Shown here piece after piece: positions 1 to 10,175 of a stretch of DNA of 45,931 bases (position 1 is the first letter of the stretch; every line of letters starts with the position of its first letter). The stretch covers positions 1 to 45,931 of the forward strand of contig JBBQTQ010000006.1 in the NCBI GenBank assembly GCA_038213135.1. The letters are read 5' to 3'. The translations under genes were made by a program, and so were the position numbers. This DNA is from JBBQTQ01 sp038213135 (GTDB lineage Bacteria > Actinomycetota > Thermoleophilia > Gaiellales > Gaiellaceae). The notes under the pieces are model-generated. The model saw nothing but the letters and a program-made list of their open reading frames with translations. It did not search any database and had not been told where the DNA came from.

Positions 1-2
1 GC

Positions 3-140
3 AACAGCGGCGAGCGCACCGCCGCCCTCGCCGGCTGGCTTGACTGGTACAACCGGCTCAGACCACACCGCTCACTCGGCCGAAAACCACCACTCACCCG
101 GCTCGCCGAGATGAACAACCTTGCTGGGACCAACACCTAG
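3..140 (+). CDS. IS481-type transposase, C-terminal end (partial)
   Basis: The window opens inside a reading frame of 45 codons plus TAG. The peptide contains WLDWYNRLRPHRSLGRKPP, the C-terminal end of DDE/integrase-core transposases of the IS481 type (the YN..RPH.SLG..PP pattern after the catalytic Glu region). The catalytic residues lie left of the window, so intactness cannot be judged. The stop overlaps the stop of the convergent gene at 137, leaving no room for a terminal inverted repeat before coding sequence. That suggests an old or decayed copy, but this is inference. IS3-family members share the motif and remain an alternative. Confidence 0.8.
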   Translation, partial: NSGERTAALAGWLDWYNRLRPHRSLGRKPPLTRLAEMNNLAGTNT

Positions 141-853
141 CGCTTGGCGTCGACGACGAACTTGTCGTACGAGACCTCGACCGGCCCGCCGGCCGAGCGA
201 GAGGCCGTGAAGACGCCGGCGTTCGTCGGATAGCCGATGCCGTGGCGGTCGATCACGTGCGCGAGCAGCTTGCCGTTGACGCTCAGGCTCAGGAAGACCG
301 GCCGGCCTGCGCGACTACCCTGGCAGTTGGCGACGATGTGGTTGACGCCGTCCGGGCTGATCGCCTTGGCGTCGTTGCCGACCCGCAGGATCTTGATCCT
401 GCCGTTGACGACGCGCGAGATTCCGTAGATGCCCGTGCTGCCGATCAGGAGCTGGTAGCGATCGCTTGCGCCCGCGGCGCAGATCACGCCCATGTTGTTG
501 ATCTCGTTGCCCGCGAGCCTTTGCGCGTCGACCGTGACGGTCATCTGCGCCGGGCGCTCGATCAGCACCTTGTTGTAGACGTCGAAGACGTCCTGGTTCG
601 GGAGCACGTTGAAATGCAGCGTCCCGTTCCGGTAGTCGACGATCCCGAAGGAGTAGGTGCCGGGGTACCAGAGCTGGGAGGGCTTCGAGAAGTCGTCGCT
701 GAAGATCCCCTTCGCGGAGGCCTTTGCCGAGGACATGAGGAACACGACCGCGCCTGCGGCTGCGGCTACTACTGCCAAGAGTGCCAGGATGAGCTTCAAG
801 AGACCCTTTCTTTCTCTGCACGCAACGTAGGTCGCTCGGGTCGCCTGAGCCAT
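137..853 (-). CDS. Membrane-anchored protein with a predicted concanavalin-like beta-sandwich
   Basis: This encodes 238 residues. A basic N-terminus (about 1-18) is followed by one hydrophobic helix at about 19-41 (LILALLAVVAAAAGAVVFLM), which acts as a signal anchor or uncleaved signal peptide. The exported part starts with DDFSKPSQLW and runs through beta-rich sequence to VSYDKFVVDAKR. This resembles the DUF1080/LamG-like sandwich often used for sugar binding, with a typical final strand near YDKFVV. No catalytic residues can be assigned. The ATG at 853 is used; uvrA lies divergently about 65 bases away. The stop shares CTAG with the transposase remnant. The fold is a guess from sequence pattern. 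Confidence 0.7.
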   Translation of the reverse strand: MAQATRATYVACRERKGLLKLILALLAVVAAAAGAVVFLMSSAKASAKGIFSDDFSKPSQLWYPGTYSFGIVDYRNGTLHFNVLPNQDVFDVYNKVLIERPAQMTVTVDAQRLAGNEINNMGVICAAGASDRYQLLIGSTGIYGISRVVNGRIKILRVGNDAKAISPDGVNHIVANCQGSRAGRPVFLSLSVNGKLLAHVIDRHGIGYPTNAGVFTASRSAGGPVEVSYDKFVVDAKR

Positions 854-883
854 CCCTCGTTCGAGTGAGGAGCGCGCTTCGAG

Positions 884-910
884 ACGAACGTCTGTTCGAT
901 CGGCTAGACT
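884..910 (+). promoter_or_regulatory. LexA (SOS) box and -10 element of uvrA
   Basis: Positions 884-899 read ACGAACGTCTGTTCGA, with perfect CGAAC/GTTCG arms around four bases. This is the actinobacterial LexA operator pattern. TAGACT at 905-910 is a good -10 element eight bases before the ATG at 918, so the transcript would be nearly leaderless. The operator covers the space between the -35 and -10 positions, as expected for SOS repression. Confidence 0.85.
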
Positions 911-917
911 AACTTCG

Positions 918-3773
<2,856 letters not shown>

Positions 3774-3819
3774 GGGAGCGTCACCCCGGCCGGGCACGCC
3801 GATTCCAGCGCTACAACCC

Positions 3820-3895
3820 TTAGTGACACAGTGTCACGAAGTCGAGAACGCTTACCAAGAGCGCTCCTGCGAGATTAGTGACACAGTGTCACTAA
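3820..3895. repeat. Two copies of a GTGACAC-A-GTGTCAC palindrome
   Basis: The 15-base palindrome GTGACACAGTGTCAC occurs at 3823-3837 and again at 3878-3892. In the right copy the symmetry extends to ten-base arms around a single A (3875-3895); in the left copy it breaks after eight bases on one side. The pair sits between the convergent ends of uvrA and the cyclophilin gene. The right copy lies inside the cyclophilin frame, where it codes for SDTVSLI. These may be hairpins ending transcription, protein-binding sites or a small dispersed repeat. Confidence 0.75.
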
Positions 3896-4349
3896 AGGCC
3901 AGCTCGACGCGCTCGATCGTGACCGGGTCGCGCGGCTTGTCGCCCGCGTCGCTCGGAACGTTCGAGATCGCGTCGACGACGTCCATCCCGTCCACGACCT
4001 TGCCGAAGACGGTGTGCTTGCCGTTCAGCCAGGAGCAGTCCTGCGCGGTGACGATGAAGAACTGGCTGCCGTTCGTATTCGGCCCCGCGTTCGCCATGGC
4101 GAGCATGCCGCGGACGACGGAGTGGTCGTTCTGCTCGTCTTCGAAGGTGTAGCCGGGCCCGCCGCGGCCGGTGCCAGTCGGGTCGCCGCCTTGGATCATG
4201 AAGTCCGGAATCACGCGGTGGAAGGTGACGCCGTCGTAGAAGCCCTCGCGGGCCAGCTTCTCGAAGTTCTCGACGGTCTTCGGCGCGTCGTCCGGGAAGA
4301 GCTCGATCCCGATCGCGCCGTGGTTCGTGTGGAGCGTCGCCTGGGCCAT
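3852..4349 (-). CDS. Cyclophilin-type peptidyl-prolyl cis-trans isomerase
   Basis: This enzyme catalyses proline isomerisation during protein folding. The 165 residues begin MAQATLHTNHG and lack a signal peptide, so it is cytoplasmic. The cyclophilin core is clear: FHRVIPDFMIQGGDPTGTG with the catalytic Arg and the Gln-Gly-Gly, then MANAGPNTNGSQFFI and LNGKHTVFGKV. The family usually ends near IERVEL. Here about 16 extra residues follow, partly encoded by a palindromic repeat, so the native stop was probably displaced. A longer frame upstream to 4427 lacks family similarity. The ATG at 4349 matches the usual N-terminus. The CAP-domain gene is divergent. Confidence 0.95.
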   Translation of the reverse strand: MAQATLHTNHGAIGIELFPDDAPKTVENFEKLAREGFYDGVTFHRVIPDFMIQGGDPTGTGRGGPGYTFEDEQNDHSVVRGMLAMANAGPNTNGSQFFIVTAQDCSWLNGKHTVFGKVVDGMDVVDAISNVPSDAGDKPRDPVTIERVELAFSDTVSLISQERSW

Positions 4350-4410
4350 GACGTCCAGCCTACTCGTTCGAGGGAAGTGCTCTTGACCACGGTGGGACGA
4401 TTGAAGAAGC

Positions 4411-4902
4411 GTGCTCGGTGCGATCAAGATTCTGGTGCTGGCGGCCTCGCTCTCCGGCTCTGCGGTCGCGGATCACAGCCTCGAAGGCGGGGTGCTCAAG
4501 GCGATCAACGCGCTGCGGGTCTCGCACGGGCTCGTCGCGCTGCGGTCGAATCCGGCCCTCGCGGGGGCTGCGGCAGGCCACGCGTTCGAGATGGCCGCCG
4601 ACGGCTACTTCTCGCACGACGACGTCAACGGCGCGCCCTTTTCGAAGCGCATCATCCCGCGCTACGGGCCGACCGGCTATGGGTACTGGCAGATCGGCGA
4701 GAACCTGCTCTGGTCGTCCGGGTCGCTCGATGCGCAGGGCGCGGTGACCATGTGGTGGAACAGCCCGGGGCACCGCGAGAACATGATGCGCCCGAGCTTC
4801 CGCGAGATCGGCCTCTCCGCAGTCCACGAGAACGCAGCCCCCGGCACGTTCGGCGGCTACGACGTCACGATCGTGACGGCCGACTTCGGCGTCAGACGCT
4901 AG
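4411..4902 (+). CDS. Secreted CAP/SCP-domain protein
   Basis: The 163 residues start at GTG with a short signal peptide (MLGAIKILVLAASLSGSAVA). The CAP (cysteine-rich secretory/PR-1) domain follows. Characteristic features are LKAINALRVSHGLVALRSNPAL, an AAGHAFEMAADGYFSHDD helix with His, IGENLLW, and MWWNSPGHRENMMRPSF, carrying the second conserved His and Glu. The ending VTADFG is also typical. Bacterial CAP proteins are extracellular and their molecular role is usually unknown. The gene ends 15 bases before tRNA-Arg. Confidence 0.92.
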   Translation: MLGAIKILVLAASLSGSAVADHSLEGGVLKAINALRVSHGLVALRSNPALAGAAAGHAFEMAADGYFSHDDVNGAPFSKRIIPRYGPTGYGYWQIGENLLWSSGSLDAQGAVTMWWNSPGHRENMMRPSFREIGLSAVHENAAPGTFGGYDVTIVTADFGVRR

Positions 4903-4917
4903 TACCCTGACTGCCAG

Positions 4918-4989
4918 GCGCCCGTAGCTCAGCGGAAGAGCGGCGGCCTTCTAAGCCGCGGGTCGCAGGTTCGAATCCTGCCGGGCGCA
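4918..4989 (+). tRNA. tRNA-Arg(TCT)
   Basis: A complete cloverleaf of 72 bases. The acceptor stem GCGCCCG (4918-4924) pairs with CGGGCGC (4982-4988), followed by discriminator A. The anticodon stem GCGGC/GCCGC encloses CTTCTAA, giving anticodon TCT at 4950-4952. The T arm contains GGTTCGAATCC. CCA is not encoded. Confidence 0.97.
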
Positions 4990-5009
4990 AATCGAAGATA
5001 ATCGCCGTC

Positions 5010-5669
5010 GTGGCTTCTCCGACTCCAGAGCAGCAGTCGATCGCCGATCTGTTCGAGCGGCACATGCAGGCCGAGCTCGAAGGTGACCTGGAAACGACGA
5101 TGGCGACGATGACCGACCACCCGCACCTGAACCACGTGCCGGTGCTCGCGGGGGGCGTCGGCCGAGACGGCGTGCGGAGCTTCTACGCCGACCACCTCGT
5201 CGGGAAGTTCTTCCCGCCCGACGTGGAGATCGTGGGCGTCTCGCGGACGATCGGCTCGGATCAGCTCGTCGACGAGCTCGTGATCCGGTTCACGCACACG
5301 ACCGAGATCGACTGGCTGCTGCCCGGAGTGGCGCCGACCGGAAAACACGTCGAACTCGCGGTCGTGGCCGTCGTCAAGGTCGACGGGGACAAGATCGCGC
5401 ACGAGCACATCTACTGGGACCAGGCGAGCGTGCTCGTGCAGATCGGCTTGCTCGACCCCGCCGGGCTCCCGGTGAGCGGAGCGGAGCACGCTCGCAAGGT
5501 GCTCGACCCGAGCCTGCCGCCCCGGACTTTTCTGACCGAGCGGGTCCGCCTGGACTCGCAGCCAGGGCCTCAGCGCAGCGAGACGACCACCGAGTTCGTG
5601 CTCGGGTCCGAATCCGGCTCGGCGCCCGCCACCGAGACCCGCACTGTTGTCGCCCGCTTCGCGGTGTAG
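5010..5669 (+). CDS. NTF2/SnoaL-like protein
   Basis: The 219 residues begin at GTG 20 bases after the tRNA. The first 175 residues look like the SnoaL-like branch of the NTF2 fold: a helix with LFERHMQAELEGDLETTMATM, then HPHLNHVPVLAGGVGRDGVRSFY, then VDELVIRFTHTTEIDWLLPG and the closing strand HEHIYWDQASVLVQIGLL. The fold makes a small cavity used by hydrolases, cyclases and binding proteins. No substrate can be named. The final about 35 residues overlap the convergent propeller gene by 100 bases and look non-conserved, so they may be read-through of a lost stop. Confidence 0.85.
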   Translation: MASPTPEQQSIADLFERHMQAELEGDLETTMATMTDHPHLNHVPVLAGGVGRDGVRSFYADHLVGKFFPPDVEIVGVSRTIGSDQLVDELVIRFTHTTEIDWLLPGVAPTGKHVELAVVAVVKVDGDKIAHEHIYWDQASVLVQIGLLDPAGLPVSGAEHARKVLDPSLPPRTFLTERVRLDSQPGPQRSETTTEFVLGSESGSAPATETRTVVARFAV

Positions 5670-6922
5670 CTGACGACGAGGTGGGTCGCGCCCTCCGACG
5701 CGATCGTGGCAAGAGAGCGGACAGGCTGTCGGATCGTGGCCTTGCCATGCGTCACCCGCATCGTCAACTTGACGCGGGTGGCCTGCTGGTTGCCGTCGTT
5801 CTCGACCGTCACGTCGAGGCGGCCGTGCCGGCTCGCGACCGCGCGTACGCGGAGGTCGGTGCAGGAAGCGGTCGCCAAAGACGGCGTGGAGCCGGGACGC
5901 CACGCCGGATCCCCGAGCAGCAAGTTCCGTGGGCCGAAGGGCGTCTCGCAGGTGCCGTCGGCGTTCATGACGTACGCCTGGTTCTGCCGCTGGAAGAAGA
6001 GCCGCGAGCCGTTCGGCCACCAGGTCGGCTTGCCGTCGTAGCCGTTGGGGAAGCCGTCGACCTGCGAGCCGGCGCCTCCGCCGAGCGGCCCGGTGAGACG
6101 CGTTTCCGCCCCTCCGGCGGCCGGCACGACGTAGCTCGCCGCCAGGATCGTCGCGCAGAGACCCTTGAAGCCCAGCACACAGTGCGTGCGGTAGAAGGCG
6201 ATCTTCGTTCCGTCGGGCGACCACTGCGGGTCGCTGCCCCCGCCGGCGACGGTGCGGCGGCCTGAGCCGTCCGCACTGACCACGTCGATCCCGCTGGCGC
6301 TGAGCACCGCAATACGCGACCCGTCGGGCGACCAGGCGCCCCCGCGGTCTGTGGTCCTCAGCACCACCGCCCCCGTCGCGGCGTTCACCACGAAGAGCTC
6401 GGTCTTCAACGCCGGGCTCGGGCTCAGGCGCCAGAAGAGGAGCTTCGAGCCATCCGGCGACCAGGATGGCGGACCCTTCTCGCCTGCGTCCGCCGTCAGC
6501 CGCCGCTGGTTCTTCCCATCGGCGTCGACGAGCCAAATGTCCTCCTGGAGGTCGAAGGTTCCGTTCGGCGATGCGACGCACACTGTGTGCACGTACGCGA
6601 TCTTCGTGCCTTTCGGCGACCAGGCGGGGTCGTCGTTGCCGCTGTCGGCGGTGAGTCGCGTCGCGGCCGTCCCGTTCGCGTCGACGGCCCAGAGGTCGCC
6701 CCCCGCGACACCGCTGCTCGCGTAGACGAGCTGAGCCCCGTCGGACGACCACGAAAACGCGCCGAACTCGGACGGGATCGCCTTGCCTGCGGTGAGCTCG
6801 ACCGGATTGCTCCCGCCCTGGTCGACCCGCACGATCGCCTGCTTGCCGCCGGGGAACTGCTTGAACGCAACCTGCGGCGGATTGGCACCGACGAGCGCTG
6901 CGAGGAACGGCAGCAGGATCAC
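5570..6922 (-). CDS. Exported TolB-like beta-propeller protein with C-terminal Ig/CARDB-like domain
   Basis: The 450 residues start at GTG with a short hydrophobic leader (MILLPFLAALVGA). At least five PD40/WD40-like blades follow, each with the signature (P)xWSPDGxxIA(F/V), for example DPAWSPKGTKIAYV, PSWSPDGSKLLFW, GAWSPDGSRIAVL, DPQWSPDGTKIAFY and PTWWPNGSRLFF. Residues about 345-450 form a beta-rich domain (DLRVRAVASRHGRLDVTVENDGNQ...) like CARDB adhesive domains. Such proteins act outside the membrane in protein-protein contact. No partner is encoded nearby. The 3' end overlaps the NTF2-like gene. Confidence 0.88.
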   Translation of the reverse strand: MILLPFLAALVGANPPQVAFKQFPGGKQAIVRVDQGGSNPVELTAGKAIPSEFGAFSWSSDGAQLVYASSGVAGGDLWAVDANGTAATRLTADSGNDDPAWSPKGTKIAYVHTVCVASPNGTFDLQEDIWLVDADGKNQRRLTADAGEKGPPSWSPDGSKLLFWRLSPSPALKTELFVVNAATGAVVLRTTDRGGAWSPDGSRIAVLSASGIDVVSADGSGRRTVAGGGSDPQWSPDGTKIAFYRTHCVLGFKGLCATILAASYVVPAAGGAETRLTGPLGGGAGSQVDGFPNGYDGKPTWWPNGSRLFFQRQNQAYVMNADGTCETPFGPRNLLLGDPAWRPGSTPSLATASCTDLRVRAVASRHGRLDVTVENDGNQQATRVKLTMRVTHGKATIRQPVRSLATIASEGATHLVVSYTAKRATTVRVSVAGAEPDSDPSTNSVVVSLR

Positions 6923-7107
6923 GACTCGCCGTGCCTCGCGTAAGCGGCTCCACCTGTTCGTCGAGCTTTGCGAGCGGCACGAACGGCACCCTCACAGACG
7001 CCTGCGGGAACTTGGGCACTCACTTCGATCCCGGGCACACCCGAATCCCTACACGTTCACCTTGACCAGCGACCTTTCGCTAACCGCGGTGATTACGTGT
7101 TAACGGG

Positions 7108-7596
7108 CTAGCCGGTTGTCGTCGTCGTGGTCGTCGGCGTGGGTGTCGTCGAGACCACGGTCCCGGTGCTGGTGATCGAGCCGTTCGGGCAGTCGACACC
7201 GTCGGTCGACTTGATGATCACGCAGTTCAGTGTCATCTTGCCGCCTTGACGGGTGGCCGCGAGGCTGACGATGTCGCTCGTGAGCTGAACGAAGTAGCCG
7301 CTCGGCGTGCCGCTCAGCGCCTGGATGACGACCGGCGTCAGCGCCAGGTCGTCGCGAAGCTCCGAGTTGCGCAGGACGAGCGCGGCGATCTCGCTCGTGT
7401 ACGTCCCGTGCGCGGCCTTGTACGCCTGCTCTTCCTTGTCGACGAGCGATTGCGCGACGAGCGTCCGCACTCCGCGATCCTTGGAAGAGAACCCGTTGGA
7501 AGTCTTCTTGCGGTTGATCAGCGGCAGCACGATGAAGAGCAGCAGGAAGAGCAGTGCCGCGATCAGGATGACGGGGTTCTTGCCGAAGTTGCCCAT
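7108..7596 (-). CDS. Single-pass membrane protein with pilin-like stalk and Thr-rich tail
   Basis: This is unrecognised as a family. It has 162 residues from ATG at 7596; upstream in-frame codons run antisense into tRNA-His and are not counted. A hydrophobic helix at about 9-28 (ILIAALLFLLLFIVLPLI) is followed by a basic stop-transfer (NRKK). A helix with LVDKEEQAYKAAHGTYT and a beta-rich domain with two Cys follow. The EEQAYKAAHGTYT stretch is reminiscent of type IV pilin-like proteins. The protein ends in a TTPTPTTTTTTTG tail, as in cell-surface spacers. Export is likely; function is unknown. Confidence 0.75.
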   Translation of the reverse strand: MGNFGKNPVILIAALLFLLLFIVLPLINRKKTSNGFSSKDRGVRTLVAQSLVDKEEQAYKAAHGTYTSEIAALVLRNSELRDDLALTPVVIQALSGTPSGYFVQLTSDIVSLAATRQGGKMTLNCVIIKSTDGVDCPNGSITSTGTVVSTTPTPTTTTTTTG

Positions 7597-7683
7597 GGGC
7601 CGTGGGCACGTTACAGGCAATCGAGAGTCAAGGGTCGCGCACTGATCGCGATCCTTGACCTCGACGACGCGCCGCTGGAGTAG

Positions 7684-7760
7684 TGGGGTGGCGGAGGGGA
7701 CTCGAACCCCCGACCACCGGGACCACAACCCGGGGCTCTACCAGCTGAGCTACCGCCACC
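7684..7760 (-). tRNA. tRNA-His(GTG) with encoded CCA
   Basis: Read on the minus strand, it has the extra 5' G(-1) typical of tRNA-His, acceptor GTGGCGG paired with CCGCCAC, C73 and an encoded CCA (7684-7686). The anticodon stem CCGGG/CCCGG encloses TTGTGGT, giving anticodon GTG. It is 77 bases including G(-1) and CCA. Confidence 0.97.
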
Positions 7761-7840
7761 GCGCTCGGCCAGTCTAGCCACGCATCAGTGCGAGGGTCAG
7801 CTGGTTGGGTCGTCCTCCCTGTGTACCTAAGCGCGAGCTG

Positions 7841-7899
7841 GCGGAGGGCTAGCCCTCCGCAACAGCCGCGATCGGGGGTTCGAGTCCCCTCCGCCACCA
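7841..7899 (+). other. tRNA-His 3' fragment with adjacent perfect palindrome
   Basis: Bases 7872-7898 are an exact inverted copy of 27 bases of the tRNA-His gene (7687-7713). They cover the T arm, acceptor 3' strand and C73, the discriminator that marks tRNA-His. No matching 5' half, D arm or 7-base anticodon loop exists upstream, so this is a fragment and not a working tRNA. Just before it, 7841-7860 is a perfect 20-base palindrome with GCGGAGGGCT arms. A tRNA 3' end away from its gene often marks an old integrase attachment site. Inverted duplication with the intact gene is unusual for that. Confidence 0.7.
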
Positions 7900-7902
7900 C
7901 CC

Positions 7903-8793
7903 CTAGTCCAGCGTCGAGAGAACCGCGCCGAGAGCGCGGATCGACGTCTCGTCGATCGGCCGCAGTACGAGGATCGCTTCGTCGGCGCCCGCTTCGGCAA
8001 GCGCTCGCAGCTCGTCGGCTGCCCGATCCAAGGACACGGGTTCGACGCCGGAGTGAGGGCGCTGCCCTGGCGCCTGCCGGTCGAGCTCCACAACGAGGCA
8101 GGCGCTGCGTTCGATCTCGCGCGGATCGCGTCCGAGGCGTTCGGCGGTCTCGTCCACCTGCTGCTGCAGCGCAGCGAGCCCTTCCGCCCGGTTTCCATAC
8201 CAATCGGCCCAGGCGTTCCAGCTCTGGACGTGGGGGAGCGTGAGCTCGAGCATCCGCGGGCCGATCGAGCCGACCATCAGCGGCGTCGGCTGTGACGGCG
8301 CGGGCAGGAGCACGGCGTCCTCGGCCTGGTGGAAGCGGCCGCCGAGCGTGACGTGCTCTCCGCCGAGCAGCCGCCTGATGATCTCGAAGGCTTCCTCGAA
8401 CCGGGAGACCCGGTGGTCGAACGGCAGGCCGAAGGCCCGGAACTCGGTCTCGTTCCAACCGGCGCCGAGCCCGAGCACGAAGCGCCCGCCGGAGACCTCC
8501 GTGAGAGCCGCTGCCATCCGGGCCAGGATCCCGGGCGGGTGGAAGGCCGTGCAAGCGACGAGCGGCCCGAGGCTGACCCGCTCGGTGACCGCTGCCAGCG
8601 CGCTCAGCAGCACCCAGGCGTCCCAGGGCCCGCGCTCCTCGCGCCCGTCGCCGCGGTAGAGCAGGTGGTCGCCGAGCCAGACCGAGTCGAAGCCGACCTC
8701 CTCGGCCGCGCGTGCCATCGCTGCGTAGTCCGCGAACGACGGGCTCCATTCGACCTCGGGCAACTGCACGCCGACGCGCAACGGGCGAGCCAC
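7903..8793 (-). CDS. LLM-class F420-dependent oxidoreductase
   Basis: The 296 residues form a luciferase-like TIM barrel, normally binding reduced F420 or FMN. Family marks are MARPLRVGVQLPEVEWS at the N-terminus, EEVGFDSVWLGDHLLY, RVSLGPLVACTAFHPPGILARM, and VSGGRFVLGLGAGWNETEFRAFG, the phosphate-binding loop shared by F420-type members. The substrate is unknown. The start is GTG at 8793, placed by alignment of the first strand; the upstream 30 bases separate it from tRNA-Arg(TCG). A second member of the family is encoded at 39211-40158. Confidence 0.93.
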   Translation of the reverse strand: MARPLRVGVQLPEVEWSPSFADYAAMARAAEEVGFDSVWLGDHLLYRGDGREERGPWDAWVLLSALAAVTERVSLGPLVACTAFHPPGILARMAAALTEVSGGRFVLGLGAGWNETEFRAFGLPFDHRVSRFEEAFEIIRRLLGGEHVTLGGRFHQAEDAVLLPAPSQPTPLMVGSIGPRMLELTLPHVQSWNAWADWYGNRAEGLAALQQQVDETAERLGRDPREIERSACLVVELDRQAPGQRPHSGVEPVSLDRAADELRALAEAGADEAILVLRPIDETSIRALGAVLSTLD

Positions 8794-8825
8794 GCCGAGA
8801 CCCTACCCCGGCATACTCAACGGGC

Positions 8826-8897
8826 GGCCCCGTAGCTCAGTGGATAGAGCGGCAGCCTTCGAAGCTGCGCGCGGAGGTTCGACTCCTCCCGGGGCCA
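8826..8897 (+). tRNA. tRNA-Arg(TCG)
   Basis: A 72-base cloverleaf. Acceptor GGCCCCG (8826-8832) pairs with CGGGGCC (8890-8896), then discriminator A. The anticodon stem GCAGC/GCTGC encloses CTTCGAA, giving anticodon TCG at 8859-8861. The T arm is GGAGGTTCGACTCCTCC. CCA is not encoded. Confidence 0.97.
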
Positions 8898-8931
8898 ACG
8901 CTGCGCTCGCGGCTTCGCCGCTCGCTTGCTT

Positions 8932-8960
8932 CACGGGGGAAACAGCCGGTTTCCCCCGTG
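8932..8960 (+). terminator. Strong hairpin downstream of tRNA-Arg(TCG)
   Basis: CACGGGGGAAAC (8932-8943) pairs perfectly with GTTTCCCCCGTG (8949-8960) around AGCCG. No T run follows, so it may be a T-less terminator or a processing structure. The rest of 8898-9145 shows nothing I can name. Confidence 0.6.
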
Positions 8961-9145
8961 TGCCCCCTTCCCACCAGTTACACGCGACTCTGCGCGACGT
9001 GCCTCCGCCCGGCGAAGCCCGGGTCCGGCGGCCGCATTGAGAACCGACGCGCCACAGTCCTGCCTTAGTTAGGCCCGCTCACAGGTGCCGACGGGTCGAT
9101 CTCCTACAGTGCGAAGCGGGCCCGCCCTGCCGGCCGCGCTGATCC

Positions 9146-9397
9146 GTGACCTCGATCGTCACCCAGAAGATCGTCGATGCCGTCCACGCGGCCGGCTCGT
9201 TCGGCGCAGTCGGGGCGGGAGGCGCCGTCGTGATCGGCGTGCTGATCGTCCTCGTGATCGAGCAGCAGCTCGCCAAGGCGTTCGGTCTCTGGTCGTCCGC
9301 GCTTCGACGCGTGCTCGCCGTCGCCATGTGGCCGCTTGTGCTCGGGCTCACGGTCGTGATCGCCGCTCGCCTCGTGCACCTCGCCAGTGCTCCCTGA
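9146..9397 (+). CDS. Small two-helix membrane protein
   Basis: This encodes 83 residues from GTG, of no recognised family. Two hydrophobic stretches are visible: about 25-40 (AGGAVVIGVLIVLVIEQQ) and about 56-76 (LAVAMWPLVLGLTVVIAARL), joined by a short loop with basic residues. The next gene begins inside its last codons with an 11-base overlap. Translational coupling and a shared membrane role with the CPBP protein are therefore likely. It could be a short accessory subunit. Confidence 0.7.
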   Translation: MTSIVTQKIVDAVHAAGSFGAVGAGGAVVIGVLIVLVIEQQLAKAFGLWSSALRRVLAVAMWPLVLGLTVVIAARLVHLASAP

Positions 9398-10175
9398 GAC
9401 GCGAGCGCTCGGGCTGGACGGCAAGCTCGAGACCGAGCGCGTATCGGCGATCGCGTTCGTCCTGGCGATTGCGGGCGCGGAGGTGCTCGGCGCTCTCGTC
9501 GGCGTCGAGGCCGGCGCTGCCCTGGACGGTGTCCTCCTGCTCGTCCTCATCAATGCGTCGGTGCTCGGGCTCGTGCGGCCCGCCAGCCTGCTGCCGCCGA
9601 TCCTCGTGCTCGTGCCGCTGCTGCGGATCCTCAGCGTCGCGCTGCCTCTCCGCCAGGTGCCTCAGCTCGCCTGGTATCCGCTCGTCGGCGGGCCGCTGCT
9701 GCTGGGGATCGTCCTGGCGGCGCGAACCGTGGGGGTCCCGAAGCCTCCGCGCCGGTCGCACTGGAGCGGCGTGCTGGTCCAGGCCGGTGTCGCGCTCGTG
9801 GGGATTCCCCTCGGGATGGCGGCGTACGCGATCCTGCGGCCGAGGGCGCTCACGTCTCTCACCTGGCACGGAGTCGTGCTCGCGGGCCTCCTGCTGCTCG
9901 TCTTCGCCGCGCTGGTGGAGGAGCTGCTCTTCCGGCGCCTCCTACAGGACGTGGTCGTGCGACTGTTCGGCCCGGCGGGGCTCCTGCTCGCGAGCGTGCT
10001 CTATGCGAGTACCTACGCGGGCTCGCTCTCGGCCGAGTTCGCGCTCTTCATGGGCGGCGTCGGGCTCGCCTTCGCGCTTGTCGTGCGGAGGACCGGCGCG
10101 CTCTGGGGCGTCGTCGTGGCGCACGCGCTCCTGAGCCTCGGGCTGCTCGTGGTCTGGCCCGCGATCGGGGTCTAG
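9387..10175 (+). CDS. CPBP-family intramembrane protease-like protein
   Basis: This encodes 262 residues with about seven hydrophobic helices. The CPBP (CAAX protease/bacteriocin-processing) family signature EExxxR is present as EELLFR at 178-183. The third motif is represented by His246 in VVAHALLSLG. The second motif, normally FxxxH, reads YASTY near 206-210 and lacks the His, so proteolytic activity is doubtful. The GTG start at 9387 overlaps the previous gene. The stop shares CTAG with the convergent glycan operon. Family members act in protein maturation or immunity; no substrate is visible here. Confidence 0.85.
   Translation: MLPETRALGLDGKLETERVSAIAFVLAIAGAEVLGALVGVEAGAALDGVLLLVLINASVLGLVRPASLLPPILVLVPLLRILSVALPLRQVPQLAWYPLVGGPLLLGIVLAARTVGVPKPPRRSHWSGVLVQAGVALVGIPLGMAAYAILRPRALTSLTWHGVVLAGLLLLVFAALVEELLFRRLLQDVVVRLFGPAGLLLASVLYASTYAGSLSAEFALFMGGVGLAFALVVRRTGALWGVVVAHALLSLGLLVVWPAIGV

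Noticed and set aside
4929..7019. A 696-codon minus-strand open frame
   Set aside because: Its start is antisense to tRNA-Arg (GRIRTCDPRLRRP peptide), and the rest is a shadow of the propeller and NTF2-like genes.
7830..7899. A complete extra tRNA, possibly tRNA-Sec
   Set aside because: No 8-base acceptor, D arm or TCA anticodon; only the T arm and 3' acceptor of tRNA-His are present.
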